This document shows positions 7,438-15,300 of a stretch of 23,080 bases of DNA, piece by piece (positions within the stretch are counted from its first letter, which is position 1; each line of letters opens with the position of its first letter). The position numbers were made by a program, and so were the translations under genes. The notes under the pieces are model-generated. The model saw only the letters and a list, made by a program, of their open reading frames with translations. It made no database searches and was not told the DNA's origin. Source of the stretch: JBBSEX01 sp038239345 (GTDB lineage Bacteria; Acidobacteriota; Terriglobia; Bryobacterales; Bryobacteraceae); assembly GCA_038239345.1 (NCBI GenBank), contig JBBSEX010000043.1, positions 1 to 23,080 of the forward strand, in the 5' to 3' direction.

Positions 7438-7454
7438 GAGTACACCTAGTACTC
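7438..7454. promoter_or_regulatory. inverted repeat in the operon 5' leader
   Basis: GAGTAC (7438-7443) and GTACTC (7449-7454) flank a 5-base centre, with two more outer pairs after one mismatch. It lies just downstream of the predicted start of transcription, so it could be an operator or a small RNA hairpin. Confidence 0.5.
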
Positions 7455-7488
7455 GCGCGTTTCCGAATTGGAGTTTCGTTAATCGCAA

Positions 7489-9387
7489 ATGATCGTTGCC
7501 ACCGTAGGTCACAATCCATTGCCGGTCTGGCTTGGCATCACAAACCGGCGCCGGAAGCTGGGTGAGAACACGCGCGTTCGACTTCTACACACTTCGCAAA
7601 CCAGAGAGGTTGCGGACAGACTCGCTGCCGATCTACAAGGCTGCGTATGCATTTGCGTCAATGCGGTCGCGGCGGCTGAAATAGCGCGCGAGATCTGCGC
7701 GGATTGCACCGAGGTTCATATCACCAGCGGCCTCCGGTTCATGGCGCTCGCCGCGTGGCGCGCCGCGCTTGCGCGTTCGGGAGTATCGCTGGTATATGTC
7801 GATGAAGAGCACGGAGTCCTGATCGTCGGGGATCGTCGGCAGCCGCTGCATCACGACTCGAAGCGCCTCAACATTACCAAGGTTGCCGCTCTACACGGCT
7901 ACGAGCCTGTTAGTCAGTCTGCTCCTCAGCCTTGGACCGACGAGCAGTTGAACGCTCTGATTCCAGCCGCTGCGCGGGGCCAAGAAGAACTGCTCGCCGA
8001 AAAGCGAAGGCTTGATATCTGGGGTGGTGAGTGGATGGAGAAAACCGTGTACCGCGCCCTGGAGAAAATAGCAACCCCGCACGATTGCCTACTCGGCCCG
8101 CAAGATTGGAAACGGCCGGACAAACCCCCGTTCCAGTTCGATTGCCACATATTTAATGGATGGCGGCTTACTGCGATTTCCTGTACGGAATTCAGCGACC
8201 ATGATGCAAAGAACAAGGTCTACGAAGCGGTCCATCGCTCCAGGCAGTTGGGAGGTACCGCGGCCAGAGCCATCGCGATCTCTACCCTGCCCCAAAATGA
8301 AGTCATTGAACTGAAGGCTGAGGTCCGCGACCAGTTCGACGTTCGCGGACGTGGTCTCCTGATCCTCGGTAAGGATTTTTTTGCGTCTCATAGCTCCATT
8401 GACGACTGGGCTGAACGTTTTCGTGAATTTCTTACTCCGGCGCAACAATCCCCGGATTCCAACCCGCGGTCAAAGATCGACCCAGCTAAGATAGCCAAGA
8501 CCAAGCGGCAAATCCTGGCCACGGTTGGCACCAATCCTCTGCCTGTTCTTACTTCGCTTCGCCACCACATCACGCATTCGGAGAATCCGTCCGGAGCGGC
8601 CTTCCAGATCTGGCTACTGGTTACTAAAGAAACCGCTCCCCATGCCGAACGGATCGTGCAGCTTCTCAAAACTCTTCACCCCGGCGTAGGAATCGAATAC
8701 TTCCAACTGCACGATAGTTCTCCCGCGACCGTAAAAGACGCGCTGAGCCCGTGGCACGGTAACCCTAGCCTTGCGCTTCACCTCATCGGCGGCAAGCGGG
8801 TTGTCTCGGCCTGGATTCTGCAGGCACTTCCTCAAGCGCCATTCTGCGCCGTGTCCCAGGCCGGGCACCAGATCGAGTGGTCGTACCGCGCTCCGTTCAA
8901 AGACGTTCGCCACGATCCTAGCGTAAGCCTTACATTACCTCATTTGTTTACGTTGCACGGTGCATCGGCGGAATCCCTGGGCACGGCGGTCAGCGCCGAT
9001 GGATATGCTGTCGATGGCGTGGAGTGCCAAGTCTTCGAATCCATGGTTGGCAAGCATGTACAAAGGGTGATTTGTTACATTCTCGGCTTCCAGCTACTCA
9101 TGGTTTGTGATCTGCCGGCCGAAAAAAACAAAAAACTGAAGTGGGCGGCTATGAAACATCTCAGCAAGGCCAGGCGGAGTGCGGGCAATAGCGCTCACGT
9201 GCTGTGCTTTATCGAGGAGACTAAGAACCTCACCAGTACTAAGCTCCAATGGGAGGTGGACGACGCCTTGGGCGCCGACGCAAACCGGGAATCGCTCTGG
9301 ATCAGGCCCAAAACGGCCGACACCGTGCTAAGCCATATACTGACCACTGATATTTTCGAAAAGTTAGGATGGAGCCCCAGCCTATGA
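7489..9387 (+). CDS. can1: Can1-like effector (CARF-nuclease-CARF-nuclease)
   Basis: This 632-residue protein carries two CARF starts, ATVGHNPLPV (residues 4-13) and ATVGTNPLPV (344-353). Each is followed by a ligand-loop equivalent (TSGLRFM at 79-85; LIGGKRVV at 432-439) and then a nuclease-like region. Length and order match Can1, a monomeric type III effector activated by cyclic tetra-adenylate that nicks DNA. In the first nuclease-like part GGEWMEKTVY (179-188), FDCHIF (217-222), ISCTEF (230-235) and KNKVYEA (241-247) follow the PD-(D/E)xK layout, but the usual E-x-K lysine is not in its standard place. The second part (about 500-632) keeps only a loose match. It is the first gene of the operon and its stop overlaps the cas10 start by four bases. 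Which domain is catalytic cannot be settled by eye. Confidence 0.8.
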   Translation: MIVATVGHNPLPVWLGITNRRRKLGENTRVRLLHTSQTREVADRLAADLQGCVCICVNAVAAAEIAREICADCTEVHITSGLRFMALAAWRAALARSGVSLVYVDEEHGVLIVGDRRQPLHHDSKRLNITKVAALHGYEPVSQSAPQPWTDEQLNALIPAAARGQEELLAEKRRLDIWGGEWMEKTVYRALEKIATPHDCLLGPQDWKRPDKPPFQFDCHIFNGWRLTAISCTEFSDHDAKNKVYEAVHRSRQLGGTAARAIAISTLPQNEVIELKAEVRDQFDVRGRGLLILGKDFFASHSSIDDWAERFREFLTPAQQSPDSNPRSKIDPAKIAKTKRQILATVGTNPLPVLTSLRHHITHSENPSGAAFQIWLLVTKETAPHAERIVQLLKTLHPGVGIEYFQLHDSSPATVKDALSPWHGNPSLALHLIGGKRVVSAWILQALPQAPFCAVSQAGHQIEWSYRAPFKDVRHDPSVSLTLPHLFTLHGASAESLGTAVSADGYAVDGVECQVFESMVGKHVQRVICYILGFQLLMVCDLPAEKNKKLKWAAMKHLSKARRSAGNSAHVLCFIEETKNLTSTKLQWEVDDALGADANRESLWIRPKTADTVLSHILTTDIFEKLGWSPSL

Positions 9388-10844
9388 AGACGATTACGCT
9401 TGTCTCCACCGCGCACATTCAGAGTTACCTCTACGAGAAGACCAACCGCCTCACTGAGAGTTTCGGCGCTTCCCAAATTGTCGAAAAAGCGTTCGACTAT
9501 TGGAAAGGACGCGACGAGGAGGTCTTCATTGGTGGCGGGAATGCCGCTCTGCTCTTCGACGGGCCGAAGGAGCAAAACGCGATTCCAGCGATTCGCACCT
9601 GGAGTTCGCAGCGCTTAGCGCAAGCTCCCGGTCTCCGATTTATCGCGGCTCATGTCCCCTTTCCCGAAGGGGAACTCGCGAAAGCGTACCAGACAGCCAA
9701 GCGAAAACTGGAGGAGCACTCGGGATTGCCGCCGTTCGGCTCCCCGGCCGGAGCGTTTCCCATTAGCCGTATCTGCCCTTCGACGGCTTTGGCCGCCGAG
9801 GTTTGGGACAGCACCCGTAAGCAATGGGTCAACCGGGAGACCAGGCGAAAACGGGCCACAGTCGCGTCGGATCCGCTTATACCCAGGGACTTCGATGAAC
9901 TCGGAACCCGCCAGGGCGAGGCCCACCTTGCAGTGGTGCATGCGGACGGCAATGGAATCGGACAACTCTTCGATGAGTTAGTTGACGATTCCATAGCTTG
10001 CAGTGATGAGAAGTTCTGCGCGAACATCGCAGGCCTCTCCGAGAGAGTTACGCGGATCGCATCTGAGGCCGAAAAAGCGCTCAGATCTGATGTCGACGTG
10101 ATGACAAGAGCGCTGGGGAGCGAAGGGTTGATCAATCCCAACGAAAAGTTCCTCCCTTTTCGACCCTTAGTTGGCGCCGGCGACGATACCACTTTCATCA
10201 CTCACGGCCGCATGGGGATCTCGCTTGCCGCGCGATATCTGCAACATTTCGAGCGGTGTTCCGAAAAGATTGCCGGAAAGAAATTGACCGCCTGCGCCGG
10301 TGTACTCATCATGCCGGCAAAGTATCCCTTTGCTCGCGGCTACCAGATCGCATCCGCGCTGACGAACGAAGCCAAGAAGAAACGGAAGGCGCACTCGTAC
10401 GAAGGCTCTTGGATCGATTTTCATCTTCTTCTGGAGAACGCGACTGGCACGCTGGCCGAACTCCGGCGGCATTACCAAATTTCTCCGACTGAAAACCTAC
10501 TATCCCGCCCATACCGGCTAGGGTCTGATTGGACAGACTTCGAATCTATCTTCCAAAGCTTTCGGGACTCTGCGGACGAGAAAGATGCCAGCTTCGCGCC
10601 GGAAGGATACTGGCCTCGCAGCGCCTCGAAACTGTTGCTGGAAACACTCTGGGAAGGTGAGTCCGCTACCCGACCCTTGCTTCAACGGTTCAAAACCCGA
10701 AACAGGTTTCTGCCCGCCCCGGGTAATCAACCCATCGAGACCGGCTGGCGCGACAACGGCACGCCTTACTTCGATCCTCTCGAAATTCTCGACCATCATG
10801 TCAGATTCGATTGGGAAAACGGCGAGGTCTTCCGGGGACGATAA
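9384..10844 (+). CDS. cas10: Cas10 (Csm1/Cmr2-type), no HD domain
   Basis: Large subunit of the type III effector, expected to make cyclic oligoadenylates when target RNA is bound. I chose ATG 9384 (486 residues): it forms an ATGA overlap with the preceding stop, GGAG lies nine bases upstream, and the protein then starts directly with the first palm domain (TAHIQSYLYEKTNRLTESFG). An in-frame ATG at 9369 is possible. The second palm is marked by HADGNGIGQLF (near residue 186) and GAGDDTTF (near 264). The active-site motif is thus A-G-D-D rather than G-G-D-D; both metal-binding aspartates remain. There is no N-terminal HD nuclease, so single-stranded DNA cleavage by Cas10 is not expected. The stop overlaps the next start by one base (TAATG). 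Confidence 0.9.
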   Translation: MKTITLVSTAHIQSYLYEKTNRLTESFGASQIVEKAFDYWKGRDEEVFIGGGNAALLFDGPKEQNAIPAIRTWSSQRLAQAPGLRFIAAHVPFPEGELAKAYQTAKRKLEEHSGLPPFGSPAGAFPISRICPSTALAAEVWDSTRKQWVNRETRRKRATVASDPLIPRDFDELGTRQGEAHLAVVHADGNGIGQLFDELVDDSIACSDEKFCANIAGLSERVTRIASEAEKALRSDVDVMTRALGSEGLINPNEKFLPFRPLVGAGDDTTFITHGRMGISLAARYLQHFERCSEKIAGKKLTACAGVLIMPAKYPFARGYQIASALTNEAKKKRKAHSYEGSWIDFHLLLENATGTLAELRRHYQISPTENLLSRPYRLGSDWTDFESIFQSFRDSADEKDASFAPEGYWPRSASKLLLETLWEGESATRPLLQRFKTRNRFLPAPGNQPIETGWRDNGTPYFDPLEILDHHVRFDWENGEVFRGR

Positions 10845-13306
10845 TGTATTACTTAATTGTCGATCTGAAGAGCGCGGTCTGCGCCGGTTCCGGCAGCGGT
10901 GGCCCCGGCTACATCGACCGCGACGTGATCCTGGACCCGGTTGGGCTTCCCATGCTGCCGGCGCGCCGTTTGAAAGGCCTTCTGCGAGAAGCTTTCCGCG
11001 ACGTACTGTCCGCCCTGAAAATGAGCGACAAGGTCGTCGAGTCGCTCGAGCTGTACCTGTTTGGTGAAATCGGCGCGGAAGAGAGCGGTCGCATAAGCAT
11101 TCGGAACGGGCGGCTCTGCGCTTCGGGAACGCTGGCCCCGGACACTCACTTGCCGGCTTTGCTGTTGCGGTTGCAAAGGGAAAACAAATCGGATTCGAAG
11201 CCGGACCCAGGGAGGGTTCAGCCGGATGAGGTCAGCCGGCAATTCACTGAAATTCGCCGTCAAACCAGCATCGACCCCAAAACCGGCGTCGCCCGCCAAG
11301 AGACTTTTCGTTCCAGCCGCGCTCTGAGGCCGGGACTTCGCTTTGCTGCCAAAATTGAATTTCCCGCGGGCATGGACTCCGACCTCATCCGATTAACAGC
11401 CTTGGCCGCCGCGGGGCTTCAGCGGATGGGAACGTCGCGTACGCGCGGCCTGGGCCGTGTTTCCTGCTGCCTTTTCAACGGCACCGTCGATGAAACCGCG
11501 CAGGCCATCACCGATCTCGGTGAAGGAAAACTTAAGTACCCAACCGTTCCCAAACAACTGAAATCCAGGCCGCTGGCGAACGGCGCTCCCCCACCGGAAG
11601 CTTCCAAGGACACAATGATGTTGCGCTACCGTCTGGAGCTTTCCGAGTCCGCCGTTTTTGCGGGTCTCGAAGGGGACCCCAACCTGGTCGCCACGCAGCA
11701 TCACGTTCCCGGATCCACCATACAGGGTCTTTTAGCCCGCCGTTTTTTAGCGACTCAACAGGTCGATGAAGTATTTTACGAACTATTTTGCCGCGGCAGG
11801 CTGCGCTTTTTGCCCGCATATCCACAGGCGCCGGATTCCAACACGGGTTCCGCCGTACGCCTTCTTCCGGTTCCCGCATCGTTGCGAACGCCTAAGAGTG
11901 ACCAAAACCGCTTCATCAATCTAGCCGCGGACAATCCTAAGCGAGACCCTGCCAAAAGAATCAGTCAGGCCTGGACTGTTCCCAAACCAGCTTTGTTTCG
12001 TGGCGTGCTTGAAACCCGGGAAACCGGCAGACAGTTCACCTATCATCACGCCCGCCCCACGTCCGACCGTCGCATCGGACGAGCTATCGGCGAAGACCGG
12101 CGCGAGGCATACGGCTTGAGGCCGGACGAGTCCCCCGGAGCCGTCTTCACCTATGAGTCTCTTCTTCCAGGCCAGGCTTTTCAAGGCCTGCTGATCGGCG
12201 ATTCCGCATCCCTCAACGCCGCCCGCGCGCTCATCGGGAGCGGCCAAACCGCGGCCCTGGGCCGTTCGAAGAACGCTCAGTATGGGGCCGATGCCAAGTG
12301 GACTTGGCTAGATGAAAAACCCGTCGCCCCAGATCTCGATGGTGGCGAAGTGTCCGCCTGGAAAGAAAAGCATTTATGGAACGACGAGGTCCCACGGCAG
12401 TCTGTCACGATCCTTTTGCTTAGCGCCATGATGGGTTACGACGAAACTACTGGCCACCCTTGTCCGGTTTTGCCCTTGGCGCAGATTGGTAGTCGAACCG
12501 GCCTTCCACTGGGGTCCATCAACAAGTCCTTCTCCCAGGATGGATGGGCAAGCTCGTTTCTCGCGCATCAAGGTTTGGCCCGCCAGCAAATGCCCGTTCT
12601 CGAAGCTGGCACGATGTTCACTGTGCTGTTGGCATCGACGTCAGCGGGTTTAGACCAGGATGCCTGGGACAAAGCGCTCCGAACGGTCCAGGAAGAGAGC
12701 TTTGGACTGCGCACTGAGCAAGGCTTTGGAAGAATCGCCTTGCTGCCGGACGCGAACATGGAAGCGGACGGCGCGCGTACTGTTCTTGGCGAGGACCAAC
12801 CTCCACCCGTCAAGTTGCAGGATTCCCCTCAGGCCCGAACGATCCTTTCGCAGATCCAAGGGGAGCGCTTGCATAAACTGGCTCGCGCCTCCGGCATGGA
12901 TCTCGCTCAAGGCTGCCGGAACTATGAAGATCGATCGCTCAGCTTTCTAACTCGCTTACAAACGGAAATTCGCCTGAAGAAGCTCGACGAACTCGGCGCA
13001 AGGCTCTCTAAATGGAAAAGGTACGCCCGTTCCAGGTTGGAGGCGGTCCGGGTAGAACAGGCGCCACTCTGGCCAGACCAGCAAGCACAACTGCCGTTGG
13101 ACGAGTTGTTAGCCAAGTTCGTGAGAGATCGCGCCAGCATCGTTCGCCGCATTGCGGACAACCCGGTGACTTCCTGGAGCACCTTTCCGATCTCCACCAT
13201 GGAACAAGAAACTATCGACCAACTCTCATATCTGATTCTGGAGTCCTTCGTGTCGTCCTTACTATGGAAGACACGTACAAACCGCAAGCTGGCGAAGACG
13301 CAATGA
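10844..13306 (+). CDS. cas7-5-11: Cas7-Cas5(Csx10)-Cas11 fusion, III-D2 backbone subunit
   Basis: I place the start at ATG 10844 (820 residues), which overlaps the cas10 stop and has GGGGA upstream; the frame is open further up, but that part belongs to cas10. Residues 1-240 are a Cas7-type RAMP domain with PMLPARRLKGLLREA, FGEIG...GRISI and the Gly-rich loop MGTSRTRGLGRV (195-206). Asp25 or Asp27 in YIDRD is the candidate RNA-cleaving residue. Residues about 256-640 form a second, larger RAMP region with VPGSTIQGLLARRF (288-301) and TEQGFGRIAL (624-633), resembling Csx10/Cas5. The last about 160 residues are helical and charged, as expected for a Cas11 small subunit. This order matches Cas7-5-11 of the Synechocystis III-Dv complex. 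Confidence 0.85.
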   Translation: MYYLIVDLKSAVCAGSGSGGPGYIDRDVILDPVGLPMLPARRLKGLLREAFRDVLSALKMSDKVVESLELYLFGEIGAEESGRISIRNGRLCASGTLAPDTHLPALLLRLQRENKSDSKPDPGRVQPDEVSRQFTEIRRQTSIDPKTGVARQETFRSSRALRPGLRFAAKIEFPAGMDSDLIRLTALAAAGLQRMGTSRTRGLGRVSCCLFNGTVDETAQAITDLGEGKLKYPTVPKQLKSRPLANGAPPPEASKDTMMLRYRLELSESAVFAGLEGDPNLVATQHHVPGSTIQGLLARRFLATQQVDEVFYELFCRGRLRFLPAYPQAPDSNTGSAVRLLPVPASLRTPKSDQNRFINLAADNPKRDPAKRISQAWTVPKPALFRGVLETRETGRQFTYHHARPTSDRRIGRAIGEDRREAYGLRPDESPGAVFTYESLLPGQAFQGLLIGDSASLNAARALIGSGQTAALGRSKNAQYGADAKWTWLDEKPVAPDLDGGEVSAWKEKHLWNDEVPRQSVTILLLSAMMGYDETTGHPCPVLPLAQIGSRTGLPLGSINKSFSQDGWASSFLAHQGLARQQMPVLEAGTMFTVLLASTSAGLDQDAWDKALRTVQEESFGLRTEQGFGRIALLPDANMEADGARTVLGEDQPPPVKLQDSPQARTILSQIQGERLHKLARASGMDLAQGCRNYEDRSLSFLTRLQTEIRLKKLDELGARLSKWKRYARSRLEAVRVEQAPLWPDQQAQLPLDELLAKFVRDRASIVRRIADNPVTSWSTFPISTMEQETIDQLSYLILESFVSSLLWKTRTNRKLAKTQ

Positions 13307-14766
13307 AAATCCTGGAAAGAGTGTACGCATCGGGTCTTTGGATCTGCAGCTCGGCCCTTCACGTAGGCGGCGAAACCGACGCGTTCGATCAGGGCGTGGA
13401 TCGCGTGCTGCTGCGAGATTCCGATGGCCGGCCTTTCATACCCGGTGCGTCGATCGCCGGCTCCTGCCGTCACTGGCTATCTCGCCGCCTGCCCGTGCCC
13501 GCAGGTTGCCGCGATTGTCCTCCAGAAATCCACGTTTTGTTCGGAGACGACTACCAAAGTCTGCTGACTGTGGAAGATGCCTATCCCGAATCCATTGCGG
13601 AAACCTTGGTCCGGGATGGCGTTAAAATACGGCGCGATTCCGGTATCGCCGAAGACGGCGCGAAATACGATTTCGAAGCGCTGCCTGCAAGAACCGCGTT
13701 CCGCCTGGCCTTCAGCCTCATTCTCTACAAACAACCTCCGGACTTTCGCGAACATCGCGCCGGCGGCGATACTGAAGGCAAATTCAGAAGGGAAGGTGGG
13801 TACACACATGACGTGACGAACGACCAATTGCGCGAAGTCTTCCGGCTGATGCTGGAAGCCATCGGCAGTGGAGAAATCGCCTTCGGAGCGAAAACCAGGC
13901 GCGGTCTCGGACATGGGACCGTAGCCAACTGGAGTGTTCATCCTCTGAAGATGGACCAGACCACGGGCCTCATCGCATGGCTCAAGCAGTCTCCCAAAAT
14001 GGTTCCATCCATCACCTTGAAAGACTTCGTCACCAGACGGCTTGAGCCTCACGACAACAGCTTCGTCATAGATGCCACCATCGCGTTGGCTTCTTCGTTT
14101 TTGGTGAGGTCTACTTCCGCAACCGATAACGTCGAGTTCGTCCAGCGCCTGGAACAGGAGATTGCCGTGGTACCCGGCACCAGCTTCGGAGGAGCCTTCC
14201 GTTCGCGAGTTGAAAAGATCGCTAAGACCCTGAGTCCGGGGAAAGGTTCCCTTCTCACCGAAGAAATGTTCGGTTGGGTTAAAAAGAAGTCTGAAATAAA
14301 AAATCCATCCGATGCCGTGCAGGCCAGCCGTGTCGAAATATCGGAGATCGCGCTCCCTGGTGGACGCGACCGCATGCGGGTGCAAGGACGTGTTTCGATC
14401 GATCGATTCACGGGAGCCGCTTTGGAAACCGCGCTATTCGACGAAGCGGCTTATTGGCCGAAAGCTGGGGAAGAGGGGGTGCATCTCCGCATCGCGTTGC
14501 GTCAACCCAAGACGGGAGAACCGGGCCTGCTGTTGTTAGCGTTCAAGGATCTGTGGCTCGGCGACTTGACCGTGGGCGGCGAATCCGGCATCGGTCGTGG
14601 TCGCTGGCGCGGGATATCGGCCGAAATACGCGCGCCTGGCATTCCCCCAATCGCTCTCAAGGCCGGAGATCTAAACCTTGGATGCAGCCCGGACGAAATG
14701 AACCAGCTTAATACGTGGGTTAGCGTTGCGCGAGAGACGCTTCAAGCGGTGGCGGGTGCTGCGTAG
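13303..14766 (+). CDS. cas7-2x: Cas7-Cas7 fusion (Cas7-2x), III-D2 backbone subunit
   Basis: ATG 13303 sits in an ATGA overlap with the previous stop, giving 487 residues; the open frame extends further up but there lies within the preceding gene. Two Cas7 units are visible. The first has LHVGGETDAFD, FIPGASIAGSCRHWL (45-59) and the Gly-rich loop FGAKTRRGLGHG (194-205). The second has VVPGTSFGGAFRSRV (289-303), RVSIDRFTGAA and VGGESGIGRGRW (424-435). Asp26 and Asp275 are candidate RNA-cleavage residues, one per unit. FTGAA after an Asp, with an aromatic nearby, is typical of Csm3/Cmr4-like proteins. It binds the crRNA spacer and cuts target RNA in the complex. The next gene starts directly after its stop. 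Confidence 0.88.
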   Translation: MKILERVYASGLWICSSALHVGGETDAFDQGVDRVLLRDSDGRPFIPGASIAGSCRHWLSRRLPVPAGCRDCPPEIHVLFGDDYQSLLTVEDAYPESIAETLVRDGVKIRRDSGIAEDGAKYDFEALPARTAFRLAFSLILYKQPPDFREHRAGGDTEGKFRREGGYTHDVTNDQLREVFRLMLEAIGSGEIAFGAKTRRGLGHGTVANWSVHPLKMDQTTGLIAWLKQSPKMVPSITLKDFVTRRLEPHDNSFVIDATIALASSFLVRSTSATDNVEFVQRLEQEIAVVPGTSFGGAFRSRVEKIAKTLSPGKGSLLTEEMFGWVKKKSEIKNPSDAVQASRVEISEIALPGGRDRMRVQGRVSIDRFTGAALETALFDEAAYWPKAGEEGVHLRIALRQPKTGEPGLLLLAFKDLWLGDLTVGGESGIGRGRWRGISAEIRAPGIPPIALKAGDLNLGCSPDEMNQLNTWVSVARETLQAVAGAA

Positions 14767-15300
14767 ATGGCGCTTGTCGAGTTCTCTACCGCCGACTTCC
14801 TCCGCTCCGCGCAGACCGCAACACAGACTCTCGGGCCGGACGGACTCCTGATGCTCCTCCAGGGATATCCGCGCACCGTGCTCGGATCGGCATCGGAACT
14901 GGCAGCCAATCTCGAAGCGGATGAAAGCTGGGACGATTTCTCGGACATCCGCATTTTCGGTCCCGCTGGTGAATGGCATGCATTCCGGCTTTCGCACGGA
15001 CGCTGGCTGAGCCGGCTTTGGCTGGCCGGCGAGGAGATTCGTCGCCGGCAAACCACGCAACAAATCCTTTGGGGAAGCAAGACCGTAACCGGGACCGAGA
15101 AGGATGGTTGGATATTATTGACCGAAGCGAGCGGCGCTTCGGTCCGCGTTCCCGTTGGAACTTTCGTGAACGCTGAGAACCCAGCCGCATTGGAGCTGGT
15201 AGAAATCATCGGCTTCGATGAAAATGGCTTGGCCGGGGCTGTCGATGTCGCGCTACGCTCCATTCGCCCGGCGTCCAAGAAAGCTGAGGAGGAGAACTGA
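14767..15300 (+). CDS. csx19: Csx19-like III-D subunit
   Basis: The 177-residue protein has no catalytic motif I can see. Its assignment rests mainly on position and size: in III-D2 loci a small Csx19 protein lies among the Cas7 genes and is part of the complex. The segment DIRIFGPAGEWHAFRL, followed by several Trp residues, fits the aromatic-rich Csx19 style. The start follows the previous TAG with no gap, and its TGA overlaps the next ATG by one base (TGATG), so translation is coupled throughout. A GAGGAG ribosome site for the next gene lies within its last codons. Confidence 0.65.
   Translation: MALVEFSTADFLRSAQTATQTLGPDGLLMLLQGYPRTVLGSASELAANLEADESWDDFSDIRIFGPAGEWHAFRLSHGRWLSRLWLAGEEIRRRQTTQQILWGSKTVTGTEKDGWILLTEASGASVRVPVGTFVNAENPAALELVEIIGFDENGLAGAVDVALRSIRPASKKAEEEN

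Noticed and set aside
13012..13302. Upstream extension of the Cas7-2x frame
   Set aside because: Overlaps the Cas11-like end of the previous gene; the ATGA overlap and the Cas7 first strand fix the start at 13303.
13477..14385. Minus-strand frame of 302 codons
   Set aside because: Antisense to Cas7-2x, which has both Cas7 signatures and coupled start and stop.
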